64,000 nucleotides of DNA from the NCBI RefSeq assembly GCF_030250645.1, contig NZ_JASSVS010000006.1, positions 248,001 to 312,000 of the forward strand, given 5' to 3'. The notes below the pieces were generated by a model. It was not told the DNA's origin. It saw nothing but the letters and a program-made list of their open reading frames with translations, and did no database searches. The translations under genes were made by a program, and so were the position numbers. Position 1 is the first letter of the stretch; each line of letters begins with the position of its first letter. This document shows, one piece after another, positions 17,307 through 25,511 of the stretch. This DNA comes from Marinobacter azerbaijanicus (GTDB lineage Bacteria; Pseudomonadota; Gammaproteobacteria; Pseudomonadales; Oleiphilaceae).

Positions 17307-18200
17307 TCAGCTTTCGCCTTCAACCCTTGGAGTCAGCTTGTTCAGTCTGTCGGTCAGGAACTCCATGACAATGCGCACCCTTGCCATCTGCTGGGTTTCG
17401 TGGTTAACCATCAGCCACAGGTCCACACCCTCGCCCTCCAGGGGATCGGACAACCGCTTCAATTCTTTGGTGCTGTCGCCCAGATAACAGGGCAATGCGG
17501 CCAGGCCGGCGCCAGCACGAGCCAGGGCGTGCATGGCCTGGAGACTGTTGCAGCGGATGATGGAGGAAGCCTGCTTGAGATGCTTTCGATACCAGCGGCC
17601 GGTTGCCAGATGGCTGAAGCTCTCATCCGGCAGTATCCACAGTGCCTGCTCCGGAGAATTGTCCAGATCCAGTTCGGGATGTCGCTTGCAGTACTTGGCC
17701 GAGCCATAAACCGCGGATTCGATAGTGCCGATGCGTTCGCCTTCCAGGGTGGCCTGGGGCTTGTTCACCGGCCGCAGCGTCAGGTCAGCGTCGCGGTGAC
17801 TGAGGTTCAGCACATCGTTGTCGGTGAGTACTTCCAGTTCAATGTCCGGATACTCCCGGACCAGGTCAGCAATCATCGGACTGATCAGAGCATTGATCAT
17901 GGTGTCCGTGGCGGCAAGCCGAACCTTACCCACTGGCGCGGAATCCTGCCCTATCAACTGCCTCTCAAGGTTCTCCATGTCCGCAGCGAGCCGTTCGGCT
18001 TCACGGAAGGCCGTTTCACCCACCGTTGTGAGTTGCAGACCGTCCCGGTTGCGTTCGAAAAACTGAACACCCATCTGCTCTTCCATCTGGTCCAGGCGAC
18101 GAAGCACCGTTGTCTGATGCACGCCCAGTATTTCACCGGCTTTAGCGAGGGTTCCACCTATTGCCAGCGCGTGTATATATCGAAGATAATCCCAGTCCAT
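17307..18200 (-). CDS. LysR family transcriptional regulator
   Basis: A 297-residue regulator. The winged helix-turn-helix is at 1-60 (GGTLAKAGEILGVHQTTVLRRLDQMEEQMGVQFFERNRDGLQLTTVGE), followed by a linker helix. An inducer-binding domain runs from about 92 (GKVRLAATDTMINALISPMI). The HTH residue pattern HQTTVLRRL is slightly different from the usual SQPAVSRQI, a variant seen in one LysR subgroup. It diverges from a small gene at 18329, the most likely local target, although LysR proteins commonly act on distant genes too. The ligand is unknown. Confidence 0.9.
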   Translation of the reverse strand: MDWDYLRYIHALAIGGTLAKAGEILGVHQTTVLRRLDQMEEQMGVQFFERNRDGLQLTTVGETAFREAERLAADMENLERQLIGQDSAPVGKVRLAATDTMINALISPMIADLVREYPDIELEVLTDNDVLNLSHRDADLTLRPVNKPQATLEGERIGTIESAVYGSAKYCKRHPELDLDNSPEQALWILPDESFSHLATGRWYRKHLKQASSIIRCNSLQAMHALARAGAGLAALPCYLGDSTKELKRLSDPLEGEGVDLWLMVNHETQQMARVRIVMEFLTDRLNKLTPRVEGES

Positions 18201-18328
18201 AGCTACTGCATATTTGCAACGTGAGTACGGAGTTTAACGTATTTAAGCTGCAAAATAGAAGCCGTATACTTTTATACATAGTCAGCTAACCAATATTTTT
18301 CAACTCACCAGATAAGGAGGAAGGCGCT

Positions 18329-18526
18329 ATGACTCAAGACCATATCGCAACCGTACACCCGCTGCCGTCCAGTATCCTCCACAACAGTACTGAGGTCAGG
18401 CGCCAATACACCCGTGCAGCCGCAAGGCAGGCAGCGCAGGTGATCAGCCACAAAATGAGTTCCTGGAGAAAGAAGGCAGCTACCGCGTCAACGGAGATGC
18501 CCCAGATGATGCAGGGCGAGCACTAA
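18329..18526 (+). CDS. Small basic hypothetical protein
   Basis: A 65-residue protein with no recognised family. It is basic and Ala/Gln/Met-rich, with HKMSSWRKKAATAS in the middle, and has no signal peptide or membrane helix. Two things argue that it is real: a near-perfect AAGGAGGAAGG ribosome site before ATG 18329, and a strong hairpin terminator right behind it. It is thus a self-contained transcription unit divergent from the LysR gene. Confidence 0.6.
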   Translation: MTQDHIATVHPLPSSILHNSTEVRRQYTRAAARQAAQVISHKMSSWRKKAATASTEMPQMMQGEH

Positions 18527-18560
18527 GCCCGCCTCTGTAAGGGAAGACAGATTTCATCAG

Positions 18561-18600
18561 CACCGGTGGCCCTGAATGATCAGGCCCACCGGTGTTTTCG
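18561..18600 (+). terminator. Rho-independent terminator behind the 65-residue gene
   Basis: CACCGGTGG (18561-18569) pairs with CCACCGGTG (18586-18594). With the inner CCTGA/TCAGG pairing this forms a 15-base stem with one mismatch, followed by TTTTCG. It stops plus-strand transcription before the convergent acyl-CoA ligase gene ends at 18610. Confidence 0.8.
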
Positions 18601-18609
18601 TTTACTGGC

Positions 18610-20292
18610 TCAGAACTCCCAGATAACTTTCTGCTTCTTGCCGAACCACTCGTCCATCTTGCGGTTGTAGTAGTCCTCGATCACGTTGCGCTTGATCTTC
18701 ATGGTGGGCGTCAGCATTCCGTTTTCCATGGTCCATGGTTCTTTCACCACCACAACGAAAGCCAGCTTTTCGTGGGCCTCGCTTTCTCTGTTGACGGCAT
18801 CCAGTTCCACCGCCAGTTCCTGTTCCAGCTCGTCGCGACTGGCGCCAGCTTCCAGCTCTTCCCGGGCCTCTTCCGATAACAGCACCATCAGGCATGGCTG
18901 AGGCTGATTGGCACCGGCCACACAGACAACTTCCGCTTTCGGATGGTTGAACCGGTTCTCAATCGGCACCGGTACCACGTATTTGCCCTTGGAGGTTTTG
19001 AACAGATCCTTTACACGGCCAGTTATCCGCAGGAAACCCTCGCTGTCGATCTCCCCCATGTCACCGGTTTTGAGAAACCCATCGTCGGTAACGTCTTCGC
19101 GGGTTTTTTCCTCGTTCTTGTAATAACCCAGCATCTGGCCAGGGCTTTTCACCTGAACTTCCTCACCCTCGGCCAGACGGTGCTCCACACCGGGATTGGT
19201 GACACCAACGGTGCCGGGCTTCGCCGCGCCGGGACGATTGGCGTGGGAATATCCGAAGTTCTCGGACATGCCGTACACCTCCAGCAGCTCAAGACCCAGA
19301 TTGCGATACCAGGCAATGATTTCGCCAGACAGGGGCGCAGCGCCTGTCAGGGCCGCACGACAGTGGTCCAGCCCCAGCTGCTTGAGCACCTTCTTTTTTA
19401 CCAATCGATTAAGCAGTGGGATATTGAAAAGCACTTTCTGCTTTTTCGGTGGCAATTTGTTATTGATACCCAGATAGAACTTCATCCACAGCCGCGGCAC
19501 CGAGAAGAACAGAGTCGGACGGGCCCGCTGCAGATCTTCCTGGAAAGTGTCCAGAGAGTTGGCGAAATAGAGATGAAAGCCGTAATACAGCGACTGGGTC
19601 TCTACCGCCGCCCGCTCCGCCACGTGGGCAAGGGGCAAGTAGGAAAGCATGCGCTCATCCTGATTGACAGGGAAAATCTGCTGCAGGCCGTCTGCTACGG
19701 AAATCATGGTGCGGAAACTGTGCATCACGCCTTTCGGGCGTCCAGTACTGCCCGAGGTGTAGACGATCGTCGCCAGATCATCCGGGTGCGGCAGTTTTGG
19801 CTCGGCCGGCTCCTGACTGGCAATGATGTCCATCCATGCGGGAGTATCGTCACGGGGCGACATCGGCAGAGAGATTATTGGCAGGTCGTCGGGGATGTGG
19901 CCCTTGATGTCATTCCAGCCGTCAGCAGTTCCATCAAGCTTGCCCAGGAAAAGCAGCTTCGCCTCACTGTGCTCAAGAACATAGGCCGCCGTGTCGCCGT
20001 TCAACGTAGGATAAAGCGGAACTGAAACGTGTCCTGCCGCCCAGGTGGCCAGATCGCAAAGAATCCAGTGTGCGCTGTTCTTTCCCAGAATTGCGATATT
20101 GCTGCGCTCGGGAATATCCAGGGTACCAAGGTGTGCTGCCATCCGGGATACCTGGTCTGCCGCCTGCTTCCAGGTAATGTCTTCGGTGGTTCCATCCGGG
20201 AAAGGCTGGGTCAGATAAACCTTGTCGGGCGTGTGCTCTGCCCAGAAGTAAAGGCAATGAAGAGAGGTTTGCTTTGCACTGTCTACAGCCAT
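18610..20292 (-). CDS. AMP-dependent acyl-CoA synthetase/ligase, long-chain type
   Basis: A 560-residue adenylate-forming enzyme that activates a carboxylic acid with ATP and then CoA. The P-loop YTSGSTGRPKG is at 178-188, VYGMSENFG-type A5 motif near 343, and KTGDMGEIDSEGFLRITGRVKDLFKTSKGKYVVP near 406-440 covers the A7/A8 motifs. The RVKDLF with KTSKGKYV sequence is that of long-chain acyl-CoA synthetases (FadD15/FACS-like), usually 600 residues; this one is slightly short. No other beta-oxidation genes are adjacent. The start ATG follows AAGGAGC. Confidence 0.88.
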   Translation of the reverse strand: MAVDSAKQTSLHCLYFWAEHTPDKVYLTQPFPDGTTEDITWKQAADQVSRMAAHLGTLDIPERSNIAILGKNSAHWILCDLATWAAGHVSVPLYPTLNGDTAAYVLEHSEAKLLFLGKLDGTADGWNDIKGHIPDDLPIISLPMSPRDDTPAWMDIIASQEPAEPKLPHPDDLATIVYTSGSTGRPKGVMHSFRTMISVADGLQQIFPVNQDERMLSYLPLAHVAERAAVETQSLYYGFHLYFANSLDTFQEDLQRARPTLFFSVPRLWMKFYLGINNKLPPKKQKVLFNIPLLNRLVKKKVLKQLGLDHCRAALTGAAPLSGEIIAWYRNLGLELLEVYGMSENFGYSHANRPGAAKPGTVGVTNPGVEHRLAEGEEVQVKSPGQMLGYYKNEEKTREDVTDDGFLKTGDMGEIDSEGFLRITGRVKDLFKTSKGKYVVPVPIENRFNHPKAEVVCVAGANQPQPCLMVLLSEEAREELEAGASRDELEQELAVELDAVNRESEAHEKLAFVVVVKEPWTMENGMLTPTMKIKRNVIEDYYNRKMDEWFGKKQKVIWEF

Positions 20293-20741
20293 CGACGGCT
20301 CCTTATTGTTATAGTCTGGACTCGCTTTGTTTTTATAAGACTAAAGCATAGTACCTGTATTTGTGGTTTCCTCAAGCTCTCCCCGCTCTCCCCACTCCAG
20401 GATTACCTCAGCGTCAGACTGAACAAATGCGACCTGCAACACATTTCACCTGGTGACATATGTCAATTATGGTCTAGAGTGTCTTTGTCGACGTAGAAAA
20501 CAAAAACAAAAAGGTTACTCTGGAGGTACCTGTGAGAACAACGACCCGCTCATCATTGATTTTTCCCGCCTGGGCACTCATCTGTGCAGGCGCTGTCGCT
20601 TTCCTCTATTGCGCCTCAGCAGGGCTCCTGACCGCCTGAGTGGCCCGACCGGACAACCTCCGGGGCTTCCGCCCGGGTGCATTGCAGCGTACCCTCCTTT
20701 GACTTGTCAGATAACACCGTCAAAAGGAAGGGTTCGCCCCC
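20293..20741. other. 449-base stretch with a 12-base palindrome and one possible 35-codon gene
   Basis: Between the ligase and GST genes. TGACATATGTCA (20454-20465) is a perfect palindrome of operator size, lying 66 bases before the small open frame at 20532. The ligase promoter must lie near the left end. GC-rich inverted segments (CCGGACAACCTCCGG) lie at about 20648-20675. TTTGAC and GTCAAA flank the sequence before the GST ribosome site (about 20698-20724). Nothing else is recognisable. Confidence 0.5.
20532..20639 (+). CDS. Possible 35-residue single-span membrane peptide
   Basis: GTG 20532 is preceded by TGGAGG at good spacing. The frame encodes MRTTTRSS, then a hydrophobic stretch (LIFPAWALICAGAVAFLYCASAGLLTA), and stops. 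That is one transmembrane helix with a basic cytoplasmic tail, as in many small membrane proteins. It could equally be a fragment of a lost transporter or a leader peptide for the GST gene 103 bases downstream. Evidence is limited to the ribosome site and composition. Confidence 0.35.
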   Translation: MRTTTRSSLIFPAWALICAGAVAFLYCASAGLLTA

Positions 20742-21656
20742 ATGCAAGACCTCATTCTGTACCACTATGCCATGTCGCCCTTTTCTGAAAAGGTCCGGGC
20801 GATGCTCGGCTATGCCGACCTTTCCTGGCAGTCCGTTACCGTCAAGGAGATGCCGCCAAGGCCTGAACTTTCCATTCTCGCGGGCGGCTACCGCAAGGTG
20901 CCGGTGGCCCAGAATGGGGCTGATATCTTTTGCGACAGCCGTGCCATTGCGGATGAAATCGCACGCCTGAGTGGCAAGGATGAACTGAGCCTGGCAGGCC
21001 AGCCACAGGAAGTGATCGATTTTGTGCGCACCACGGATCTGGAGGTGTTCCTCGCCTGCGTGATCGCCGCCAGCGACGGCCGCATGCTGAAGAAACTGGT
21101 CAAGGAAACCTCACTGCTCCATACCTTCCGCTTTCTGAAAGACCGCATTACCATGGGCAGAAAATCCAGGGTAAAAGCACTACGTGGCCCCCAGGCCAAG
21201 GAAAAGGTCATCCGGCATATTGCCACCATGGAGTCCATGCTGGACGCAGAGTTTCTGTTCGGCAGCATCCCCTGCATTGCCGATTTCTCCGCATACCATG
21301 GCCTCTGGTTCGTAACCGATCTGGCTGGCAAACCCTGGCTCAGGGACTACCCGAAAGTACAAGCCTGGATGGGCCGGATGAAAGCCTTCGGCCACGGCGA
21401 TTTCCGGGAGATTACCGCCGACCAGGCTCTGGATATTGCCCGCAACGCAAGCCCGAGGACCATTGAGTCTTCGAGTGATGACACTCTGACCGGAAAAAGA
21501 GTCGAGGTTGCTCCGGATGACTACGGGCGGGAGCCTGTAACCGGGAAGCTGGTGTTCGCAGACGAGCACGCCCTGATACTCGAGCGTTCTCACGCCCGAG
21601 TGGGCGAGGTTAATGTGCACTTCCCTAGACAGGGTTTTGCAGTTAAATCGGCCTGA
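20742..21656 (+). CDS. Glutathione S-transferase family protein with a C-terminal extension
   Basis: A 304-residue protein. The N-terminal thioredoxin-fold GST domain (1-80) shows ILYHYAMSPFSEKVRAML (Ser at the catalytic position), GGYRKVPVAQNGADIFCDSRAIADEI with the cis-Pro after Val. An all-helical C-domain follows, with FLFGSIPCIADFSAYHGLWF near 168. Beyond about residue 235 there is an extra 65-70 residues, beta-rich with the pattern LTGKRVEVAPDDYG and GKLVFADEHALIL, not part of the ordinary GST fold. The start follows AAAAGGAAGG. The substrate is unknown. Confidence 0.85.
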   Translation: MQDLILYHYAMSPFSEKVRAMLGYADLSWQSVTVKEMPPRPELSILAGGYRKVPVAQNGADIFCDSRAIADEIARLSGKDELSLAGQPQEVIDFVRTTDLEVFLACVIAASDGRMLKKLVKETSLLHTFRFLKDRITMGRKSRVKALRGPQAKEKVIRHIATMESMLDAEFLFGSIPCIADFSAYHGLWFVTDLAGKPWLRDYPKVQAWMGRMKAFGHGDFREITADQALDIARNASPRTIESSSDDTLTGKRVEVAPDDYGREPVTGKLVFADEHALILERSHARVGEVNVHFPRQGFAVKSA

Positions 21657-21660
21657 TCCC

Positions 21661-22878
21661 TCAGGCCGGCGTTCTTTCAGTGCCGGTACGTTCGAACGCT
21701 GCCAGGACAGAGTTCAGAAACTCATCCATCAGCGAGCGTGGCGGCGCACTGTTCCCGCCGCGCTGCTTTTCCTGGAGCGCCTGCACGTCATCCATCAATT
21801 TCTGCATCAGGCTCTCAACCGTTGCCAGAGCCAGGCCTTTGCCCGCTGACTCCGCTGCAACCTGCTGAATGTCCCGGGCGAGGCCTCCCAGCGGCCGCAA
21901 CTGGCTGCTGGCGGACGGTTCACGGGAGATGGATTCGTAAGCCGCAGCTGACACCATTCGCGTGGCCGACAGGCTCAGGCTGAAGCTGGCGAGCTCGTCA
22001 CCGCCCAGGCTCAGCGATTGCGCAGCACGAAACGCCCCCTGAACATCACCATCGAAAAACTGCCGGGATACCTCCTGCACATTTGCGAACAGCTCTGTGA
22101 GCGCCTGTCTCTCACCCTCATCGATATCACCTTCCACAGAAAACGAGTAGCGCCCGGAAAAGAAGCTGGCGGAGCTTTCTTCTGCAGACCGTGTGCCATC
22201 ACTCTCAGTGTAGCTTGCAGCCAACCCGGAGTATCGCTGCTCTTCCATACGAACGGTCACGCGGTCACCATCAAGGGTGGTGACTTCGAACTCAAAGCGG
22301 TCTCGCGATGCGCTCTCGACTGATACGGCCGACGTTATGCGTTCCGCTGACAGGGAAGCCGGCGATTCATCCTTCAGATACCGGGATTCCAGCTCCGCCA
22401 ATCCGCTCTGAATACGGCTGAAGCTGTCATCAATATCACTGTTCAACTTTCCGCTCATCAGGCCAAGGGCTTCGATCTGCTCCCGGGCTTCAGAGAAACC
22501 CTGCTCGACGCCAAGGCGGGCATCGGAAAGCAAGCCTGCCAGGCGTTCGGGGTCAGCCCCGGCTGCGGCTTCTTTTTGCAGACGCTGCTGGACAAACCCC
22601 AACACACGGCTGGCGACATCTGCGGCGGTTGGCGGCTCGAAGCGATTACGCGAAGAGCCATCGGCGTCAGGGCCAGCCGACCCCAGTCGCTGCTCCAGCT
22701 GCTGTTCCAGCCTTTTACGGAGCACGTTGATGGCATCTTCGGGTGTCCGGATGGGCGCCTTGTCCTGCCCCTTGACGGTTACAGGAACAGGCTTTTCACC
22801 TGTTGACCGGTTCCCCTGCAGCTCCGCACCGGAACGACCGGGTATGGCGGATCCGAGGATATTAATTGGAGAAACCAT
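21661..22878 (-). CDS. DUF5610 domain protein
   Basis: From ATG 22878 (AAGG ten bases upstream) the protein has 405 residues. It is helical, rich in Ser, Gln and Glu, and has no signal peptide. The DUF5610 domain occupies roughly residues 45-165 (EDAINVLRKRLEQQLEQRLG, ADVASRVLGFVQQRLQKEAAAGADPERLAGLLSDARLGVEQGFSEARE). A C-terminal half has FEVTTLDGDRVTVRMEEQRYSGLAASY. Such proteins are found in Marinobacter, Shewanella and Vibrio and are of unknown function. It converges with the GST gene, 4 bases between stops. Confidence 0.75.
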   Translation of the reverse strand: MVSPINILGSAIPGRSGAELQGNRSTGEKPVPVTVKGQDKAPIRTPEDAINVLRKRLEQQLEQRLGSAGPDADGSSRNRFEPPTAADVASRVLGFVQQRLQKEAAAGADPERLAGLLSDARLGVEQGFSEAREQIEALGLMSGKLNSDIDDSFSRIQSGLAELESRYLKDESPASLSAERITSAVSVESASRDRFEFEVTTLDGDRVTVRMEEQRYSGLAASYTESDGTRSAEESSASFFSGRYSFSVEGDIDEGERQALTELFANVQEVSRQFFDGDVQGAFRAAQSLSLGGDELASFSLSLSATRMVSAAAYESISREPSASSQLRPLGGLARDIQQVAAESAGKGLALATVESLMQKLMDDVQALQEKQRGGNSAPPRSLMDEFLNSVLAAFERTGTERTPA

Positions 22879-22962
22879 ATCGTCTACCTTCACAATCAGT
22901 GGGACAGGACATGGAATCTTTCCACAACCTGCCCACGTTTATCGGCAGGCGCGGAGCCGGCG

Positions 22963-23589
22963 TTAAGATCGTTTTGGTATTAACACCAGGTGGTTAGGCA
23001 ATTCATTTTTCTCATGGGTGACAGGCACCTGTTCACGGAGGTGTTCGCCGCAGCTTTCGATGCATTCCAGAAAACCTTTCAGGGTATCGCCGCTGCGCAC
23101 CCGGTCGGTAAAGGTTTTGACAATGCCTTCCCATACCTCATCGCCAACCTTTGAGGCGATTCCCTCGTCTACCAGGATTTCCACATAGTGCTCGGCTTCC
23201 GATACGAATATCAGCATGCCTACACCGCCCTCGGTATGATGAAGATTCTGCTCCAGGAACTGCCTCCGGGCCATATTGGAAGCTCTCCAGAAACGGACAG
23301 GCTTCGGGATCAGATGGTGTCCCACGCCCGGAAACTGGAACAGCAGGCAAAGCACGATGAAGGTCGCCCACTGGACAACCAACAACCAGTCGGCACTCAG
23401 GGAGCCGGTAAAGTAATTGATGGCGCCGGGGACCAGTAATGCGAAGATCCCCGCCCAGAGCAACGGGATATAGGAGTAACTGTCGGAGGCGTCAGCCAGG
23501 ACGGTCACCAGTTCTGCGTCGGTTTCCCGCTCAACGTCTGAGATGGCCGAAGCCACCTGCTGTTGTTCCTTGTCTGTTAATAGCGTCAT
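22963..23589 (-). CDS. TPM domain membrane protein
   Basis: A 208-residue protein with the TPM fold (PF04536): LTDKEQQQVASAISDVERETDAELVTVLADASDSY at 3-37, then two hydrophobic segments (about 38-90), then RRQFLEQNLHHTEGGVGMLIFVSEAEHYVEILVDEGIASKV near 105-148. It is the third gene of a LemA-TPM-TPM cluster on the minus strand, 60 bases after the second. TPM proteins have been linked to acid phosphatase activity in plants and to assembly of membrane complexes in bacteria. The role here is unassigned. Confidence 0.85.
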   Translation of the reverse strand: MTLLTDKEQQQVASAISDVERETDAELVTVLADASDSYSYIPLLWAGIFALLVPGAINYFTGSLSADWLLVVQWATFIVLCLLFQFPGVGHHLIPKPVRFWRASNMARRQFLEQNLHHTEGGVGMLIFVSEAEHYVEILVDEGIASKVGDEVWEGIVKTFTDRVRSGDTLKGFLECIESCGEHLREQVPVTHEKNELPNHLVLIPKRS

Positions 23590-23649
23590 GTTTGTTCCGA
23601 GTTTGCTGAATCAGGAGTTCCATGTTTTGCGCTCTGCGATAACACAGCG

Positions 23650-24393
23650 CTACCAGCCACCAGAGGCTCCGCCGCCGCCGAAGCCGCCGCCTCCGCCACC
23701 GAAGCCACCACCGCCGAAGCCGCCGCCACGACCTCCGCCAAGCCCTCCAAGAAGAGCACCTGCCAGTATGGCACTACGCCCGCGTCGGCCGCTCCCGAAA
23801 AACGCCAGCAAGACAATGATGAAAAACAGGATGCCCAGCGCCGGGTGGGGCTTGCCTTCTTCGGCCCGGGTACCCCGGGACTCCGGCACTGCCAGGGGCT
23901 CTCCACCAAGCACCTGAACCATGGCAGCGGCGCCGTTGGCAATACCGGTGGCAAAATCACCCTGCCGGAATGCCGGGGTAATGATCTGGTTGATAATAGT
24001 GGAGGAGTTGGCGTCAGTAAGGCGGCCTTCCAGCCCGTAGCCCACCTCGATACGGATCCGTCGTTCATCCTCCGCAACAATCAGCAGGGCGCCGTTATCC
24101 TCGCCTTCCTGGCCAATACCCCAGTGCCTGCCCAGTTGATAGCCATAATCCTCGATGGCATAGCCCTGGAGGTCCGGAAGAGTCACCACCACTACCTGCT
24201 CGGTCGTGGATTGCTCATGGGCCTCAAGCATCTCGGTCAGGTCGGCTTCAACCTTTTGCGGAAGCATGTCGGCCTGGTCCACTACACGCCCCGTCAGCTC
24301 AGGAAAGTCAGGAGTAGACTGGGCCAAGGCAGAGGCCTGGAATAGCAGGCCAAAGGCCACCAATACAATTATCCGGTGCAACATGACAGGCAT
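23650..24393 (-). CDS. TPM domain protein with Gly-rich tail (YgcG-like)
   Basis: A 247-residue protein with a signal peptide (ending ASALAQS), an extracytoplasmic TPM domain (about 30-155: LTGRVVDQADMLP, TTEQVVVVTLPDLQGYAIEDYGYQLGRHWGIGQEGEDNGALLIVAEDERRIRIEVGYGLEG), and a C-terminal transmembrane helix (about 185-200). The tail is glycine-rich, with repeated GGGF units. This is the YgcG architecture. Its ATG shares one base with the LemA stop, so the two are co-translated. The known association of LemA with TPM/YgcG proteins suggests one envelope complex. Confidence 0.9.
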   Translation of the reverse strand: MPVMLHRIIVLVAFGLLFQASALAQSTPDFPELTGRVVDQADMLPQKVEADLTEMLEAHEQSTTEQVVVVTLPDLQGYAIEDYGYQLGRHWGIGQEGEDNGALLIVAEDERRIRIEVGYGLEGRLTDANSSTIINQIITPAFRQGDFATGIANGAAAMVQVLGGEPLAVPESRGTRAEEGKPHPALGILFFIIVLLAFFGSGRRGRSAILAGALLGGLGGGRGGGFGGGGFGGGGGGFGGGGASGGW

Positions 24394-25010
24394 CAGAATT
24401 CCACCTGAGGTGCGTCTTCCGCATCCGGGGAGGTGGCTTCAAAGTTGGCCCGCAGCTCCATGTCGCTGTACAGGAAGCTGTGCCACAGACGACCCGGGAA
24501 AGTGCGGATCTCGGTGTTGTAGCGCTCGACTGCCTGGATAAAGTCACGCCTGGCCACGGCAATACGGTTTTCGGTGCCTTCCAGTTGGGACTGGAGCGCC
24601 AGAAAGTTCTGGTTCGACTTCAGGTCTGGATATCTTTCGGACACTGCCATCAAACGGCTCAGTGCGCTGCTGAGCTCACCCTGGGCCTGCTGGAACTGCT
24701 GGAGTTTTTCAGGGTTATTGAGAATGCTCTCATCCACCTGGATGGATGTGGCCTTTGACCTGGCCTCAATGACTGACGTAAGGGTCTCCTGTTCCTGCTT
24801 GGCAAAACCCTTGACGGTTTCGACCAGATTCGGGACCAGGTCTGCCCGCCGCTGATACTGGTTTTCCACCTGCGACCAGGCCGACTTCACCTGCTCATCA
24901 TAAGTAGGGATATTGTTGATGCCACATCCGGTCAGTAAAAGGGCCAGCAGCGACATGGCCGCCAACTGGAATACGATTCGGCCTGGCATGGCCGCATTCA
25001 TGTTTTGCAT
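24393..25010 (-). CDS. lemA: LemA family lipoprotein
   Basis: A 205-residue protein. The N-terminus has a lipobox LLTGC with Cys29 (MSLLALLLTGCGINNIP), so it is probably a lipoprotein here. The body is the LemA helical bundle: DEQVKSAWSQVENQYQRRADLVPNLVETVKGFAKQEQETLTSVIEARSKATS, then AQGELSSALSRLMAVSERYPDLKSNQNFLALQSQLEGTENRIAVARRDFIQAVERYNTEIRTFPG, ending in a short extension. All family blocks are present. It is the first gene of the LemA-TPM-TPM operon. Confidence 0.93.
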   Translation of the reverse strand: MQNMNAAMPGRIVFQLAAMSLLALLLTGCGINNIPTYDEQVKSAWSQVENQYQRRADLVPNLVETVKGFAKQEQETLTSVIEARSKATSIQVDESILNNPEKLQQFQQAQGELSSALSRLMAVSERYPDLKSNQNFLALQSQLEGTENRIAVARRDFIQAVERYNTEIRTFPGRLWHSFLYSDMELRANFEATSPDAEDAPQVEF

Positions 25011-25109
25011 AGCTTATCGGTTCCTTGATGAAGAACGGGGGCAGTTGCGTGAATCCAGTGACACTAACATACTTCGCCCTATGCATCTGCCAGTAGCCGT
25101 CACCGCAAC

Positions 25110-25129
25110 TACTGTATACATATACAGAC
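25110..25129 (+). promoter_or_regulatory. LexA (SOS) box upstream of yebG
   Basis: TACTGTATACATATACAGAC contains CTGT-N8-ACAG (25112-25127), which fits the gammaproteobacterial LexA consensus TACTGTATATATATACAGTA with few mismatches. It lies 77 bases before the ATG of the yebG gene, a classical SOS gene, and 100 bases from the divergent lemA start. Confidence 0.85.
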
Positions 25130-25204
25130 CTCTTCGATATACTCGCTCCGACTCAACGAACCCCACCAGACACGAAAACGTGCGGGAACACACTGGAGAA
25201 CATC

Positions 25205-25489
25205 ATGGCCGTACAAGCGCTGTATTACTCGGAGAGGGATGGACTGGAGATGGCACTGAAACACCCCGACACCATGCTTTTCTCGTCCAAAGCCGAAGCC
25301 GACGCCCGGGACAAGGTACTGGAACTGGCCGAGGAAATTACCCAGTTCCTCCAGGCGCGGGTGGAAGGAATGGATGAAGCCATGGCTGAAAAGGCTGCAT
25401 TGGCGATTGCTGAAGAGAAAGACCTGTTCGGCAAGGCACTCAAGAAACCTTCCCTGTTGAACGAGCAGGCACGCCCGGATTCCAACTGA
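25205..25489 (+). CDS. yebG: YebG family DNA-damage-inducible protein
   Basis: A 94-residue protein matching E. coli YebG: MAVQALYYSERDGLEM at the start, TMLFSSKAEADARDKVLELAEEITQFLQ near 23-50 (FTSKKEADAYDKMLDMAD in the E. coli protein), and MAEKAALAIAEEKDLFGKALKKP near 60-82. yebG is a long-known LexA-regulated gene; the SOS box upstream confirms the assignment independently. The molecular function is unknown. Confidence 0.92.
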   Translation: MAVQALYYSERDGLEMALKHPDTMLFSSKAEADARDKVLELAEEITQFLQARVEGMDEAMAEKAALAIAEEKDLFGKALKKPSLLNEQARPDSN

Positions 25490-25511
25490 CACCTGCCAGC
25501 CCCCTGGCCAC

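Noticed and set aside
23650..23780. A tandem repeat or CRISPR-like array
   Set aside because: The CCGCCGCC pattern encodes the glycine-rich tail of the TPM/YgcG protein; there are no spacers.
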